DNA from: Burkholderia sp. Ac-20365
Lineage (GTDB): Bacteria > Pseudomonadota > Gammaproteobacteria > Burkholderiales > Burkholderiaceae
Length of the DNA: 64,000 nt
Direction: 5' to 3'
NCBI RefSeq assembly: GCF_017104715.1
Contig: NZ_JAAGPI010000004.1
Span: 310,001 to 374,000 of the forward strand
In this document: piece by piece, positions 42,922 to 51,403 of the stretch
Layout: the number at the start of each line of letters is the position of its first letter
How positions within the stretch are numbered: position 1 is the stretch's first letter
Made by a program: the position numbers and the translations under genes
Notes under the pieces: generated by a model
Told to the model about the DNA's origin: nothing
Seen by the model: only the letters and a program-made list of their open reading frames with translations
Databases searched by the model: none

Positions 42922-43782
42922 ATGACAAATTGGCGTCGTTTGGCCGGAGGCCTGATCGCTGCGGCGGTGGGTCTTAGTACTAACGTGACATTCGCCGATA
43001 GCAAGACACAGCAAGATGGCTTCGGAACCAGCCTCCCGGACGGTTTCACGCAAGAGTTCGTCGTCGGGCAACTCGCGCCTGACCAGGACGCAGCGGCGGC
43101 GACGCTGGTGGGGGTGAAACCTTGGCCGGCCCGTCCGAACACGTACGTGGCCATTGTCTGCCTTGCGGACTCGCCGGCGAGGGCAGAGTCTAAACGTCGT
43201 GATGGTCCCGTTTGCGAAGACTCGGGGAGAGGGCCCGAAAATATCGGCGCCTGGCTGGGAGTATTCGAAAAGACAGAGGGGAAAGCGCCGACGCTCGTAG
43301 CGCGCACCACAGGGGCCATCGAGGAGGTGACCGACTGGTCGCACTCCAACATCGATGTCCCACAGTCGGTATGTACGGATGAGTGCAAGAACCCTCAGGA
43401 GTTGCCGGATGGGTGGACAAGGTTTGATCTTGCACCGTACAAGATTCGGCAGGGCGATTATGCGTTCGGTGTGCGTGCCTTCTGGAGCGAGGGATATGCA
43501 GGTGGAGGAGCCAGTTTCGAGGCACTGTACCTGTTCCGGATTGATGGCAACAAGATACGGCCTGTATTCGCACAGCCGATGTCGTTCAGCAAGTCGATCG
43601 CGGGCGACTGGCACAAGGATGGCACACGCGACCACGAGGATACGGGCGCGAACAATTCATTGGTCGTTTTGACGAGCCAGACGAGCGGTTTTCACGACCT
43701 GCAACTCCGCGAGCGGGGCGGGAAGTGGCATCAGACTTTTAAGTGGATACCCGCGCGGCGGGCTTACTCCATCGCGCCTTGA
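42922..43782 (+). CDS. Exported protein, unknown function
   Basis: 286 residues from the ATG at 42922. Signal peptide about 1-23 (cleavage near TFA). The mature protein has two close cysteine pairs (VCLADS with VCEDSG; SVCTDECKN) and a beta-rich C-terminal domain with FRIDGNKIRPVFAQPM. It is the last gene of the run begun at 40876. Unknown family. Confidence 0.65.
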   Translation: MTNWRRLAGGLIAAAVGLSTNVTFADSKTQQDGFGTSLPDGFTQEFVVGQLAPDQDAAAATLVGVKPWPARPNTYVAIVCLADSPARAESKRRDGPVCEDSGRGPENIGAWLGVFEKTEGKAPTLVARTTGAIEEVTDWSHSNIDVPQSVCTDECKNPQELPDGWTRFDLAPYKIRQGDYAFGVRAFWSEGYAGGGASFEALYLFRIDGNKIRPVFAQPMSFSKSIAGDWHKDGTRDHEDTGANNSLVVLTSQTSGFHDLQLRERGGKWHQTFKWIPARRAYSIAP

Positions 43783-43860
43783 TGCGAACAGGGGCTGGTC
43801 ATCGCCCCCTCCGTTAGTGGGAGCTTCGCGCCCACTTTCAACGTTCAGCAGCCCCAGCAG

Positions 43861-44220
43861 TCAGACGACGACGTTCGGGGATGCGGTAGTCGCGGCGGCA
43901 CGAAATACGTCCGCGATAGTCCGCGCAAGATCACAAAGACCGCCAATCTCGGCAGGCCCGATCCATCCGTCCAGTGGGGGTATCGGTGAGGCGGACGCGA
44001 CGCGCTCGATCATTTCGCCCGGCCAGCGTGCTGCCAGCCCCAGATCGGCGAGGGCCTCTTCACGGATATCGCGCACCAGTTGCCACGTCAGGCCGGCCCC
44101 GTTTGAACGGTAGCGTTGCGCGATCGTGTGCACGACCTGGTCAAGGTCGGACTCAAACGCTGCCCGACGCTGGGGCGACGGACAATACTCCTCGTTGGCT
44201 GGTTCAAGTGGTGTAGTCAT
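43861..44220 (-). CDS. Small hypothetical protein
   Basis: 119 residues, soluble and helical. It is preceded by the zinc-motif gene at 44271-44786 on the same strand with a 50-base gap. Unknown family. Confidence 0.55.
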   Translation of the reverse strand: MTTPLEPANEEYCPSPQRRAAFESDLDQVVHTIAQRYRSNGAGLTWQLVRDIREEALADLGLAARWPGEMIERVASASPIPPLDGWIGPAEIGGLCDLARTIADVFRAAATTASPNVVV

Positions 44221-44270
44221 ATCGATATTTTATCGGGAGCGGGCGCGAGGGTGCAGCAGCGGGGGACCGC

Positions 44271-44786
44271 CTATGCGTGGGGTGCACAGTGAGAGGCCTT
44301 TACGGCAGCTTCAAAGGCTGCTCTCGTCGACGTCATCCAGACATGTAGGTCGTCGATTGTGGCAAAGCCGCGCTCTTCCATCGCGCGCAGTTTGAGCGGC
44401 AGACTGGTGAGCGAAGCCCGGAATACTTCTTCCTGGCACAGCAGCAGGAATTCGGCAGGTACAGCCAGACCCAGGCCAGCGGGTGACGTTGTTCGTACGG
44501 TGCCCCTGCGCGCTGCATTGGCGCTGTTCGGCTCACTTTTCGGAGCGGCCATTCCCTCCGGGCTGGCAAACGCGCCGTAGTGCATCCACACGGCCCCAAT
44601 GCCGCCGCACTCGACGCACCCAGCGCCAAGGTCACTCTGGAGGACGTCGCTGTACGGGTAGTCGCCGATGGCTTGGCCATCTTCACTCTCATGGCAACCG
44701 GCGCACGGCTCCCATTGGCCTTCGCCGGTCGCGAGTGCATCGGGCACGCCAGCGAGCTCAATTGGAGTAACGGTTTGCTCTGTCAA
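44271..44786 (-). CDS. Hypothetical protein with two CxxC motifs
   Basis: 171 residues. CAGCHESEDG (about residues 28-37) and GCVECGGIGAVW (about 55-66) give two CxxC pairs that could form one zinc ribbon. The C-terminal half is helical. Similar short zinc-ribbon proteins occur on phages and plasmids, but no family is certain. Confidence 0.6.
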   Translation of the reverse strand: MTEQTVTPIELAGVPDALATGEGQWEPCAGCHESEDGQAIGDYPYSDVLQSDLGAGCVECGGIGAVWMHYGAFASPEGMAAPKSEPNSANAARRGTVRTTSPAGLGLAVPAEFLLLCQEEVFRASLTSLPLKLRAMEERGFATIDDLHVWMTSTRAAFEAAVKASHCAPHA

Positions 44787-45061
44787 GGAAGCTCCTGTTA
44801 TCGATTTTGGTGGATGGGCGGGGCGCTGCCGGGATTAGGGGCGAGTCTCCAGCGTTGGTGTTCACGGGCGCGCTGGCTACGCTATTTTCACACTCAGGTG
44901 GCGGCGCGCAAGGCTCCGCACGCGGCGGCGCGCTCTGCCAACCTTGGCGTGGTGTGGGCACCGGGTTTTGGTTACCACGTCCGAATAGGGGGCACGCGGT
45001 CGGTCTCGGCATCAGTTCGCCGCGCCAACACGTCTGCCGGCCGAAAATCTTTCGCAGCGCC
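44787..45061. other. GC-rich intergenic stretch, nothing recognised
   Basis: The divergent gap continues to 45249 and contains the element at 45062-45088. No further gene, RNA or terminator is visible. Confidence 0.35.
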
Positions 45062-45088
45062 TGAAAAAAGTCGGCGGCGCGCCGAATA
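45062..45088 (+). promoter_or_regulatory. Recurrent sigma-28-like promoter element (copy 13)
   Basis: TGAAAAAA, 11 bases, GCCGAATA, 161 bases before the exported-protein start at 45250. Confidence 0.55.
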
Positions 45089-45249
45089 TGGCTTCTGAGA
45101 CGGGCATCGGATGCCTTGACGACTCCGGGGCAGCGGTCGGCGATCAGCGCCAGCGTGCGTCAAATCGAGAAGAGCCCCAGAGATAAACAGACGTGCGCTG
45201 TATGCACAAATAACCCGGCTGCCAACTAGCGCCGAAACGGACGGTCCGA

Positions 45250-45750
45250 ATGAACCCCATGAAAAGTGTCTTCTCGCTCGCGATTCTCGCAGCAACTCTC
45301 GCGTCGGTTGGCGCAAACGCCGCTGTGATCGAAGGCACGGCATGCCCGGTGGAAAACAGCGGCAGCGGTGGCGAAGAAGCCAACTCCTATCTGATCTGCG
45401 CGAATGAAAAGTGGCAGGACGCCCGGAAACTGGCGGGCACCGTCGTGAGTACGACCGTCACCTCGCCAAACGGAAAATATGTCGAGTTCGTGCGAACGAC
45501 GAGCCAGCTCGAAGGGGTCAGGAGTGTCTGGCAGAGCAGTAACGATGAAGGCGCAGTTACGGTGGTCGCAACCGTCAAATCGGTGCAGCCCGACAATAAG
45601 GCTCACCTGGTGATGGATATCGCAGATAGCCGGCAGTCCTGGGAGAAGCATGTCGACACGGTGATGTCGTTGGATGACAAGAGCGTCGTCGCAACTGACA
45701 AGGAAGGGCGGGAGTATCGCGTGATGGTCGTGGCACGTCGTCCGTCGTAA
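45250..45750 (+). CDS. Small exported protein, weakly PilV-tip-like
   Basis: 166 residues with a signal peptide (about 1-24, cleavage after NAA). GTACPVENS, then SYLICANEKWQDAR, resembles the CxxxG...LLxCxxGxW pattern of PilV/shufflon tip regions, shared with the 50285-50782 product. The remainder is beta-rich. Family resemblance is weak. Confidence 0.6.
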   Translation: MNPMKSVFSLAILAATLASVGANAAVIEGTACPVENSGSGGEEANSYLICANEKWQDARKLAGTVVSTTVTSPNGKYVEFVRTTSQLEGVRSVWQSSNDEGAVTVVATVKSVQPDNKAHLVMDIADSRQSWEKHVDTVMSLDDKSVVATDKEGREYRVMVVARRPS

Positions 45751-45825
45751 CGGTTCGCCCGTCGCCTGGCGGACGGACGAATGCCCGTCTCAATTTCAAT
45801 TCTTGCCTGACAGGAACGAATACCA

Positions 45826-46482
45826 ATGAGTGTCGCCTTGAGCATCTCGCTCGTCGCCAACACGTTGCTTTGCGTTACAGCGGTTGTGCTGGTCCGTCGG
45901 CTGCGGTTGAGCGACCGCCTCGCTGCCGCGTGTGCGTCCCGAGAAAGAGAGGCCGCCGATCGGCTCGGTTCAGAGATAGAGCGCGTTACCACCGACTTCT
46001 GCGCGCTCGGCTCAGCAGTCTCCGCGACGCTTGAAGCGATACGCGAGGATGTCAACCGCAACTATCATCACATCCACGATGGACATGTGCTTGATGTTCT
46101 CGCGTTCAGGCTTAGGCGCGAGGTTGAGGTCCACCCGGCACGCGTGGGAGAGATCGTTCTTGATGAAGAGCTTGCACGTCGCGCCGAGGCGCTCGGCGCC
46201 AGCGTGTCGACAAGGCGCACCATGACCCTCGGCCAGATTCTCGAATTCGGATTGCGTCTGCACGCAGTCTCACGTGAGCGCGCAGGCCGGCTGACTGAAG
46301 TGGTTCGGCAGCCGTGCGGTGATCGTGACCATGCCGACTGGCTCGGCAAGACTCTCGCGATTTACGAGCTGATGTGTGGTGGCGACAAGGATCTCGCGGT
46401 AAGACGCCTTTCCGCCGTCATCGAAACTTGGCACTTTGAACCGTCGACAGTTGCGGCGTGGCACGTCGAAGGCATCCGTTGA
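45826..46482 (+). CDS. Membrane-anchored hypothetical protein
   Basis: 218 residues. One N-terminal membrane helix (about 5-23), then a helical region (about 28-80) that may be coiled coil, and a soluble C-terminal domain. It follows the exported gene by 75 bases and is probably cotranscribed. Unknown family. Confidence 0.6.
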   Translation: MSVALSISLVANTLLCVTAVVLVRRLRLSDRLAAACASREREAADRLGSEIERVTTDFCALGSAVSATLEAIREDVNRNYHHIHDGHVLDVLAFRLRREVEVHPARVGEIVLDEELARRAEALGASVSTRRTMTLGQILEFGLRLHAVSRERAGRLTEVVRQPCGDRDHADWLGKTLAIYELMCGGDKDLAVRRLSAVIETWHFEPSTVAAWHVEGIR

Positions 46483-46544
46483 AGGTCTAAGGGGGCCGCG
46501 AGGCCGCCGACCGAGCGTGAAAGGAGAAAAGGACGGTTCGCCCC

Positions 46545-46571
46545 TGAATTTTTCAGCGTGACGTCCGAAAA
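46545..46571 (+). promoter_or_regulatory. Recurrent sigma-28-like promoter element (copy 14)
   Basis: TGAATTTT, 11 bases, TCCGAAAA, 49 bases before the start at 46621. Confidence 0.7.
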
Positions 46572-46620
46572 GTGATCCTGTTGGCGGTCAGCTCCGTCAA
46601 AACTTTCCAGGAGATCAAGG

Positions 46621-47262
46621 ATGAGTGAACGCACGCAAACGGTCGGCTGCACGTGTCCCCGTTGCTCGGCCCCGGGCCGTTCGGTTGCCGCAATGAACTA
46701 TGCGGAAACGCAGGTCTGGGACAAGAGCGGAACATTCTCGGGTTCGGGCATCGGTATTGGCACCGGAGGTGTTGGCATCGGGTTCGGCGGCGGCTCATAC
46801 TCCGAGCACGGCCAGATCTCGACAAAGCGCGCTGTAACGTTCGAAGAACCCGCGCCGTTTAACGTGCCGATTTTGCCCATCGTCTTCTCGGTCGTCTTCG
46901 CATTGGCCGCCATTCAGTTTGCGCCTGCGATGTTCGATATGTTCGGGATGACAGATGGCAGCACATCGTTCGACAACGTCAGTTCGGTACTTTTGACAGC
47001 GATCAAGTGGCTCGGCGCGATTGCAGCGATCGCCGCGGTGCCTTATCTGGTGTACCGGGTGCTTCGCGCTGGAGACGAGGAAGCGCACCTCAATAGCAAG
47101 GTGTACCCTCAGCGCCTCGCGCGCTATCAGGAGCTTCTCTATTGCGCGGATTGCCACACGCTCTACGACGCGCACGGCAACACCGCTGATGCGAACGGGT
47201 TGGGCTTCGACTCAATGATGCAAATCGGTACCGAGCGCGTTGCTGTAGCTGCGCTCCAGTGA
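46621..47262 (+). CDS. Membrane protein with zinc-ribbon ends
   Basis: 213 residues. The N-terminus CTCPRCSAPG and the C-terminal YCADCHTLYD give two CxxC pairs on the same (cytoplasmic) side if the two membrane helices (about 82-100 and 120-142) form a hairpin. A glycine-rich region (GSGIGIGTGGVGIGFGGGS) precedes the helices. This is a recognisable phage/plasmid-type architecture, but no function is known to me. Confidence 0.65.
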   Translation: MSERTQTVGCTCPRCSAPGRSVAAMNYAETQVWDKSGTFSGSGIGIGTGGVGIGFGGGSYSEHGQISTKRAVTFEEPAPFNVPILPIVFSVVFALAAIQFAPAMFDMFGMTDGSTSFDNVSSVLLTAIKWLGAIAAIAAVPYLVYRVLRAGDEEAHLNSKVYPQRLARYQELLYCADCHTLYDAHGNTADANGLGFDSMMQIGTERVAVAALQ

Positions 47263-47313
47263 TTTCCATTTGGCAAACTCCGGATAACGCAAGCCGAAAA
47301 AGGAAGCTGCAGA

Positions 47314-47748
47314 ATGAGAAATATTACCTTGCTGATCTGTCTGCTGAGCATGGCGGGAGCGGCCACGGCTGCCGACAAGGCGGCGGGAAGGACGTACGAG
47401 GTTTCCGCGTCGATCTATTGCCAGGACAACCGGGTGGTCGAGTTTCAGCAAATGTCTGTTGTCGTACCGCTGGATGGAAAAGTGCGTACGATGCACGATC
47501 CTCGCGAGATCGACCCGTATTCCGTGCACTGGACGTTGCTAAACCCGTGCGATGCAGATTCCGGCAAATCGGTGAGCTTTGATGTACGTGACCTGACGTA
47601 CGGCGAGTTCGTCGTGACGGGGGAAACTCGTTCTCCCACTGTCCGGGGGCCCGGCTTCTGGGCCGAGATCAAAGGCGAGGAAGGTGAGGTCGCCCTGATA
47701 CCGGGTGAAGGCAAGTTACATGTTCGCGTAACGGCCGCGGGGCGTTAA
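47314..47748 (+). CDS. Small exported protein
   Basis: 144 residues with a signal peptide (about 1-19, cleavage near ATA). Two cysteines (SIYCQDN, LNPCDADS) and a beta-rich mature part. It follows the 46621 gene by 51 bases with GGAAG upstream. Unknown family. Confidence 0.65.
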   Translation: MRNITLLICLLSMAGAATAADKAAGRTYEVSASIYCQDNRVVEFQQMSVVVPLDGKVRTMHDPREIDPYSVHWTLLNPCDADSGKSVSFDVRDLTYGEFVVTGETRSPTVRGPGFWAEIKGEEGEVALIPGEGKLHVRVTAAGR

Positions 47749-47860
47749 GTGTCGGCCAGCACTGAAAGCGCGGCCCCAAGCACGGCTACTGGAAGAGTGG
47801 CGGTGCCATCGCGCCATCGTCGTTGGGCAAAACGCAAGGTCGGGAGACGAGGGAGGTGAG

Positions 47861-48148
47861 TTGAAGATTCTGGGTGTTGAGATCAGAAGGCCGTCATATG
47901 CTGAAGTCACAAGAAACGCGCTTCAGTCGGTCGTTCTGCTGGTAGTGTTCGTTCTCGTATGCCGGCTTGCGAACATTCATATATCGGGGTACCTGACCGC
48001 GATCTGTTTCTTCGGCTATTGGTGGGGCACGTTCAGCAAGATTCTGGGGATACAGATCCGCGAGGGCTGGCGGCATCTTTTGCTGAACGTGGCGGGAAGT
48101 TTTCTCATCGTCTTTGGGATCGGTCTGGCCCACTTCGCGTTGACTTGA
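47861..48148 (+). CDS. Small membrane protein
   Basis: 95 residues from a TTG start with an excellent AGGGAGGTGAG site. Three hydrophobic segments (about 22-37, 43-60 and 72-93). Last gene of the run begun at 46621. Unknown family. Confidence 0.6.
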   Translation: MKILGVEIRRPSYAEVTRNALQSVVLLVVFVLVCRLANIHISGYLTAICFFGYWWGTFSKILGIQIREGWRHLLLNVAGSFLIVFGIGLAHFALT

Positions 48149-48220
48149 CGCACTCCGGCGGACCCCCGCTCTGCGTTCCGTTGCGGTCGTCCGCCAGTGG
48201 AGCGGTACCCGGTTGGGGCT

Positions 48221-48262
48221 GTAACCGTACTTCGAGATTCGACGGTTACTTCCCTTTTCATA
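48221..48262 (+). terminator. Possible terminator after 47861-48148
   Basis: Inverted repeat GTAACCGT (48221-48228) and ACGGTTAC (48242-48249), followed by TTCCCTTTT. The U-run is interrupted, so an operator is also possible. Confidence 0.45.
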
Positions 48263-48339
48263 AGTCCTCGAGTAGTATCCGTTTCGCGGTCTCTCTGCTC
48301 AGAAGAGCGGAGGCTGCCATACCTCTCGCTGCCGATCAG

Positions 48340-48393
48340 CGAATTCAACAATTTCTAAGTCAGCACCCGCCTTGGGTCTGTTCGTTGAATTCG
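48340..48393. repeat. Widely spaced 10-base inverted repeat
   Basis: CGAATTCAAC (48340-48349) and GTTGAATTCG (48384-48393) match perfectly with a 34-base spacer, 25 bases before the start at 48419. It could be a two-site operator. Confidence 0.45.
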
Positions 48394-48418
48394 TTCGCGC
48401 ATCGCGCAGAGGTCTTCC

Positions 48419-48670
48419 ATGCAAGATTCTTCCCCCCGGGCCGTCCAGCCCGCACGCAAAACTACTCCCGCTAAACGCACGGTGATCTGGGCTACCCGGG
48501 CATACCGGGGCAGCCTCGGCCTGTACGTCGGCATCGCGTACGAGTCGGGCGTTTTGACCATCGCCGTTCGCACGTCATCGGGCGGCGCGATCTGGGTGCC
48601 AGCAAATACAGCGCTTACCGACGCTGAGGCTCGAGCATGGGCCGCAACCGGGTTTCGTCGCGCTCGTTAA
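48419..48670 (+). CDS. Small basic hypothetical protein
   Basis: 83 residues. The basic, Pro-rich N-terminus is followed by a compact beta-rich region (LGLYVGIAYESGVLTIAVR). No signal peptide. A good ribosome site is lacking (GAGGTC). Unknown family. Confidence 0.5.
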   Translation: MQDSSPRAVQPARKTTPAKRTVIWATRAYRGSLGLYVGIAYESGVLTIAVRTSSGGAIWVPANTALTDAEARAWAATGFRRAR

Positions 48671-48758
48671 GCTCGTCTGCACCGTTCCCATTGCGCAGTG
48701 GCCCATTTGGTCGCGCGCGAGTTGAGTCCTGGACTCGCCAATCCCCGGAGATTCATTC

Positions 48759-49175
48759 GTGCGATTCTATTTTCACGTCATCACCCATCTCGCCGGCAAC
48801 CTGCTCTGCCTCGTCGGCGCCTTCGTAGTGGCTGCTGTCATCGTTTCCTGTTGTGGGGGCGACGTCCTGATGGTCAAGATTGCTGCTGTGCCGGGCCTGT
48901 TCTTCGGCTTTCTGTCCTTCATCCAAAGGGCGATCGCTCGCGCCTTCTGGCTCGAACATCGCATCCGCGAGGGTCACGACTTCTCGGACCACACGGTGAG
49001 CGACGCGTCGGGTGAGTATCTGCACGCTGCACCGGGGCACGACTTTTCGACGGTGGCGGACTTCGCCGCGCCGTGCCCGGCGTATGAGCCGACGCTTAAC
49101 AATCCGTCTACAGGCCAACCGATGATAGGAGGGATGAGCGGCTTTGACACCAGTGGTCACCGGTGGTGTGAGTGA
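48759..49175 (+). CDS. Small membrane protein
   Basis: 138 residues from a GTG with CCGGAG upstream. Two membrane segments (about 6-32 and 40-58), with tandem cysteines in the loop (SCCGGD). The soluble tail carries His and Cys. Unknown family. Confidence 0.6.
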   Translation: MRFYFHVITHLAGNLLCLVGAFVVAAVIVSCCGGDVLMVKIAAVPGLFFGFLSFIQRAIARAFWLEHRIREGHDFSDHTVSDASGEYLHAAPGHDFSTVADFAAPCPAYEPTLNNPSTGQPMIGGMSGFDTSGHRWCE

Positions 49176-49246
49176 CCGCTGCCTGAGGCAGGGCGATCTC
49201 GGTTGCGCTGCTTGACGTGGCGCCCTTACGCCCGGTTTTCAGATGG

Positions 49247-49480
49247 CTATTCGAACAGATCCATTGTGCGCGTGTCGACGGTGGATTGGTCATTGGGCGC
49301 CCGCACGCGCGGTTTCTTTTTCTTCTTTGGCTTGCCGAACAGGTCTGCCGGCGTGAATCCGAACTCAGCGATGGCAGCACGTGCCGCTTCGAGTGCTTCC
49401 CTCGCGGCTTGGGGACGAGCCAGCTTTATTTTTTCGTCGAGATCGCGCCGCTCGGCTAGGAGTTGAAGATAGGTAGCCAT
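49247..49480 (-). CDS. Truncated H-NS-family protein lacking the DNA-binding domain
   Basis: 77 residues from the ATG at 49480. Residues about 1-50 match the helical oligomerisation part of Burkholderia-type H-NS proteins, ending AEFGFTPADLFGKP. That is followed by KKKKKPRVR, as in the usual linker. The family's C-terminal DNA-binding motif (around YRxPxTGxTWxGRG) is absent; instead the chain ends in an acidic tail. Such a form could pair with full-length H-NS and blunt its silencing. No frameshift is evident, and whether the truncation is natural is unknown. Confidence 0.75.
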   Translation of the reverse strand: MATYLQLLAERRDLDEKIKLARPQAAREALEAARAAIAEFGFTPADLFGKPKKKKKPRVRAPNDQSTVDTRTMDLFE

Positions 49481-49909
49481 TGAAGGAAGAATGTGGTCGA
49501 GCGTAGCCCGGAAAAGCTTCATGTTAAGGCATGTCTGATCCCGGTCAATGAATCGGACACGACGAGGCAGCGTTCCGACGGGAGCGCTCGTCAGGGCGAA
49601 CTAACCCGAAGGTGAGGCTTTTCAGGAGCACCCCGTTTTCAAGATGGTGAAGTTCTGTCGTACGGCGGGGGAACCCCCGACGGAAATTTAGAAAAGGTGA
49701 GGAGTTCCAGGAGCCGGGACGACGACTATGCCGGGAGGAACGTGGCGCTTCTCCTGCGTGCACCGCAGTGTCCGGAGCGCGGCCCACGTGGGAGGGATTA
49801 GGTGTCGAGGACGTAAATGGCGGGGGAGCAGCCGCATTCAGTTGATCGTTGCTAGTTGGTTCTGCGGGGGATTAAGCGCGCGGATACCAAATGTAGCTTT
49901 GCAAGATCG
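49481..49909. other. Intergenic stretch, nothing recognised
   Basis: About 430 bases with no convincing ORF on either strand, no RNA gene and no copy of the promoter element. Confidence 0.35.
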
Positions 49910-50053
49910 CTATCGGCCGACGCGCCGCCGCACTGGGCCACCCCGGGTCGCCCGCGCTATCGCGGCGAATGCCGCGAATCCAGCGCAACCGATGAGCCCA
50001 AGGGCGACAACGGCCGATGCGCCTGCAGTCAAAGCGATCGAAAGAGCGCTCAC
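49910..50053 (-). CDS. Small hydrophobic protein with own promoter element
   Basis: 47 residues from a GTG preceded by AAAGGAG at ideal distance. The Ala/Gly-rich helix at about 3-34 (LTAGASAVVALGLIG, GFAAFAAIA) would span the membrane, with an Arg-rich cytoplasmic tail (RRRVGR). The matching element at 50084-50110, only 30 bases upstream on the same strand, supports it as a real gene. Confidence 0.6.
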   Translation of the reverse strand: MSALSIALTAGASAVVALGLIGCAGFAAFAAIARATRGGPVRRRVGR

Positions 50054-50083
50054 GGCGAACTCCTTTGGATGGGAATACCTGCC

Positions 50084-50110
50084 ATTTCGACGGCTCGCTC
50101 GCGTTTTTCA
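50084..50110 (-). promoter_or_regulatory. Recurrent sigma-28-like promoter element (copy 15)
   Basis: On the minus strand TGAAAAAC, 11 bases, GTCGAAAT, 30 bases before the GTG at 50053. Back to back with copy 16. Confidence 0.5.
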
Positions 50111-50174
50111 GTTGGACTGTCAGATATTTTTCATAGTCTTTGTGTAGTCACCGCCCGGACTACTACCGCGAGGC

Positions 50175-50201
50175 TGAAAAATCCCCTATTGCGGCCGATA
50201 T
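50175..50201 (+). promoter_or_regulatory. Recurrent sigma-28-like promoter element (copy 16)
   Basis: TGAAAAAT, 11 bases, GCCGATAT, 83 bases before the start at 50285. Confidence 0.65.
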
Positions 50202-50284
50202 AGCTCCCCGGATGTTCATCGTTAATCGGGTGCCGGACGCGTATGCGACAGCGGCGAGCCGCGCCCACCGAAAAGGGGATGTTG

Positions 50285-50782
50285 ATGGGCAAGAAAAGCG
50301 TGATAACACTCGCGGCGGTCGCGATGTCGTGCTTCGGTATTTCTGCTGTTGCCATGTCAGAGACGGCAGATTCGGTCTCTGTCGGGCAGGTAAGCGTGAG
50401 CGAGCTGGTTCTCGCGAATACGCCGACAGGTGCCCAATGCGGTGTAGCTGGGGCGCTTGGCGCAGCGCGCGATGGTGCGGTGCTCCTGTGTCACGACGGG
50501 AAATGGGAGCGCATAGGCCATGTGACGATCAAGCAAACGATCGCCGACGCGCGGGACCTGCAGTTTGTCGCCGCTCCGATCTGCGAGAAAGGTGAGAGCC
50601 CGTTCGTATCCATCGTCCCTGGGTCGAATAGCAGCGTTTCGCCCCGACAGACGGTGGACTACGCGATGCCGAAGGAAGGTAGTGGCTGGCGTCTGTATAT
50701 CCGCCAGACCGCCGACGGCGCGGCAGGTATCGATCGCTCCGCTGCACTGACGGCAACCGTCACGACAGCCTGTTCGGCGTAA
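50285..50782 (+). CDS. Exported protein, PilV/shufflon-tip-like
   Basis: 165 residues from the ATG at 50285 (AAGGGG upstream). Signal peptide about 1-22. The mature part has CGVAGALGAARDGAVLLCHDGKWERIG, with the GxxxxDxxxLLxCxxGxW layout common to PilV-type minor pilins and shufflon tips, and a later cysteine pair (PICEKG...TACSA). It may be a pilus-tip or surface adhesin-like protein. Short relative to full PilV. Confidence 0.65.
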   Translation: MGKKSVITLAAVAMSCFGISAVAMSETADSVSVGQVSVSELVLANTPTGAQCGVAGALGAARDGAVLLCHDGKWERIGHVTIKQTIADARDLQFVAAPICEKGESPFVSIVPGSNSSVSPRQTVDYAMPKEGSGWRLYIRQTADGAAGIDRSAALTATVTTACSA

Positions 50783-50836
50783 AGCGCCGGCGTCACAGAG
50801 GCGCCGTGGTTCGTACCAAAGCCGCAAAAGGACAGG

Positions 50837-51403
50837 ATGATTCGAACGCTAGACGACAAAGACGTAGTGCGCGCGGCCGATCTGGTCAGCGCGATCCGTG
50901 CGCTTCCCAAGTACGGCTTCCATGTGATCCACGATCCCGACGCAGCAGCCAGCCCCAGGACGATGCGATCAGATCAGGCGCTTAACGCGGCCTGCCTCCT
51001 GCTGGGCGTGCAGGCAACTGACAAAGCACTCGCGCACGACGCAGTGCTGAACCTCGCCGCAGGCTTGCTCGATAATGCTGATGCCGCTACCAGGCGGATA
51101 GGCGACAAGGCGACCGGTATTGTTCCCGGTCGTCTGGCGCCGGCGGCGGATGCAACTGAGCTCGAGCGGCCGCCAGCGACCAGAGCGACGGCAAGTGACG
51201 GACGGCGCGCGCGCAGGCCTACACGAATCATCTGGACGGCGCTGACGCTGTTCGTCGCTGCCGCGATTATCGGCTACGGGCTGATTTGGGTATTGGATCC
51301 CGGGCTGGCAGACAAGATCAAATGGGTTGCCGTTTTGCTTTTTCTTTCGGGTTCATTCGCGGTGCCCGCGTGCTCGTGCTTAGGCAACAGGAAGGAGGCG
51401 TGA
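50837..51403 (+). CDS. Hypothetical protein with C-terminal membrane helices
   Basis: 188 residues. The N-terminal 90 residues are helical and soluble, a Pro/Arg linker follows, and two membrane helices (about 132-152 and 160-178) end the protein. Its stop overlaps the ATG of the next gene by one base. Unknown family. Confidence 0.65.
   Translation: MIRTLDDKDVVRAADLVSAIRALPKYGFHVIHDPDAAASPRTMRSDQALNAACLLLGVQATDKALAHDAVLNLAAGLLDNADAATRRIGDKATGIVPGRLAPAADATELERPPATRATASDGRRARRPTRIIWTALTLFVAAAIIGYGLIWVLDPGLADKIKWVAVLLFLSGSFAVPACSCLGNRKEA

Noticed and set aside
45150..45185. Degenerate element copy before 45250 (TCAAATCG, AGAGATAA)
   Set aside because: Too many departures from the consensus; the copy at 45062 is better placed within the set.
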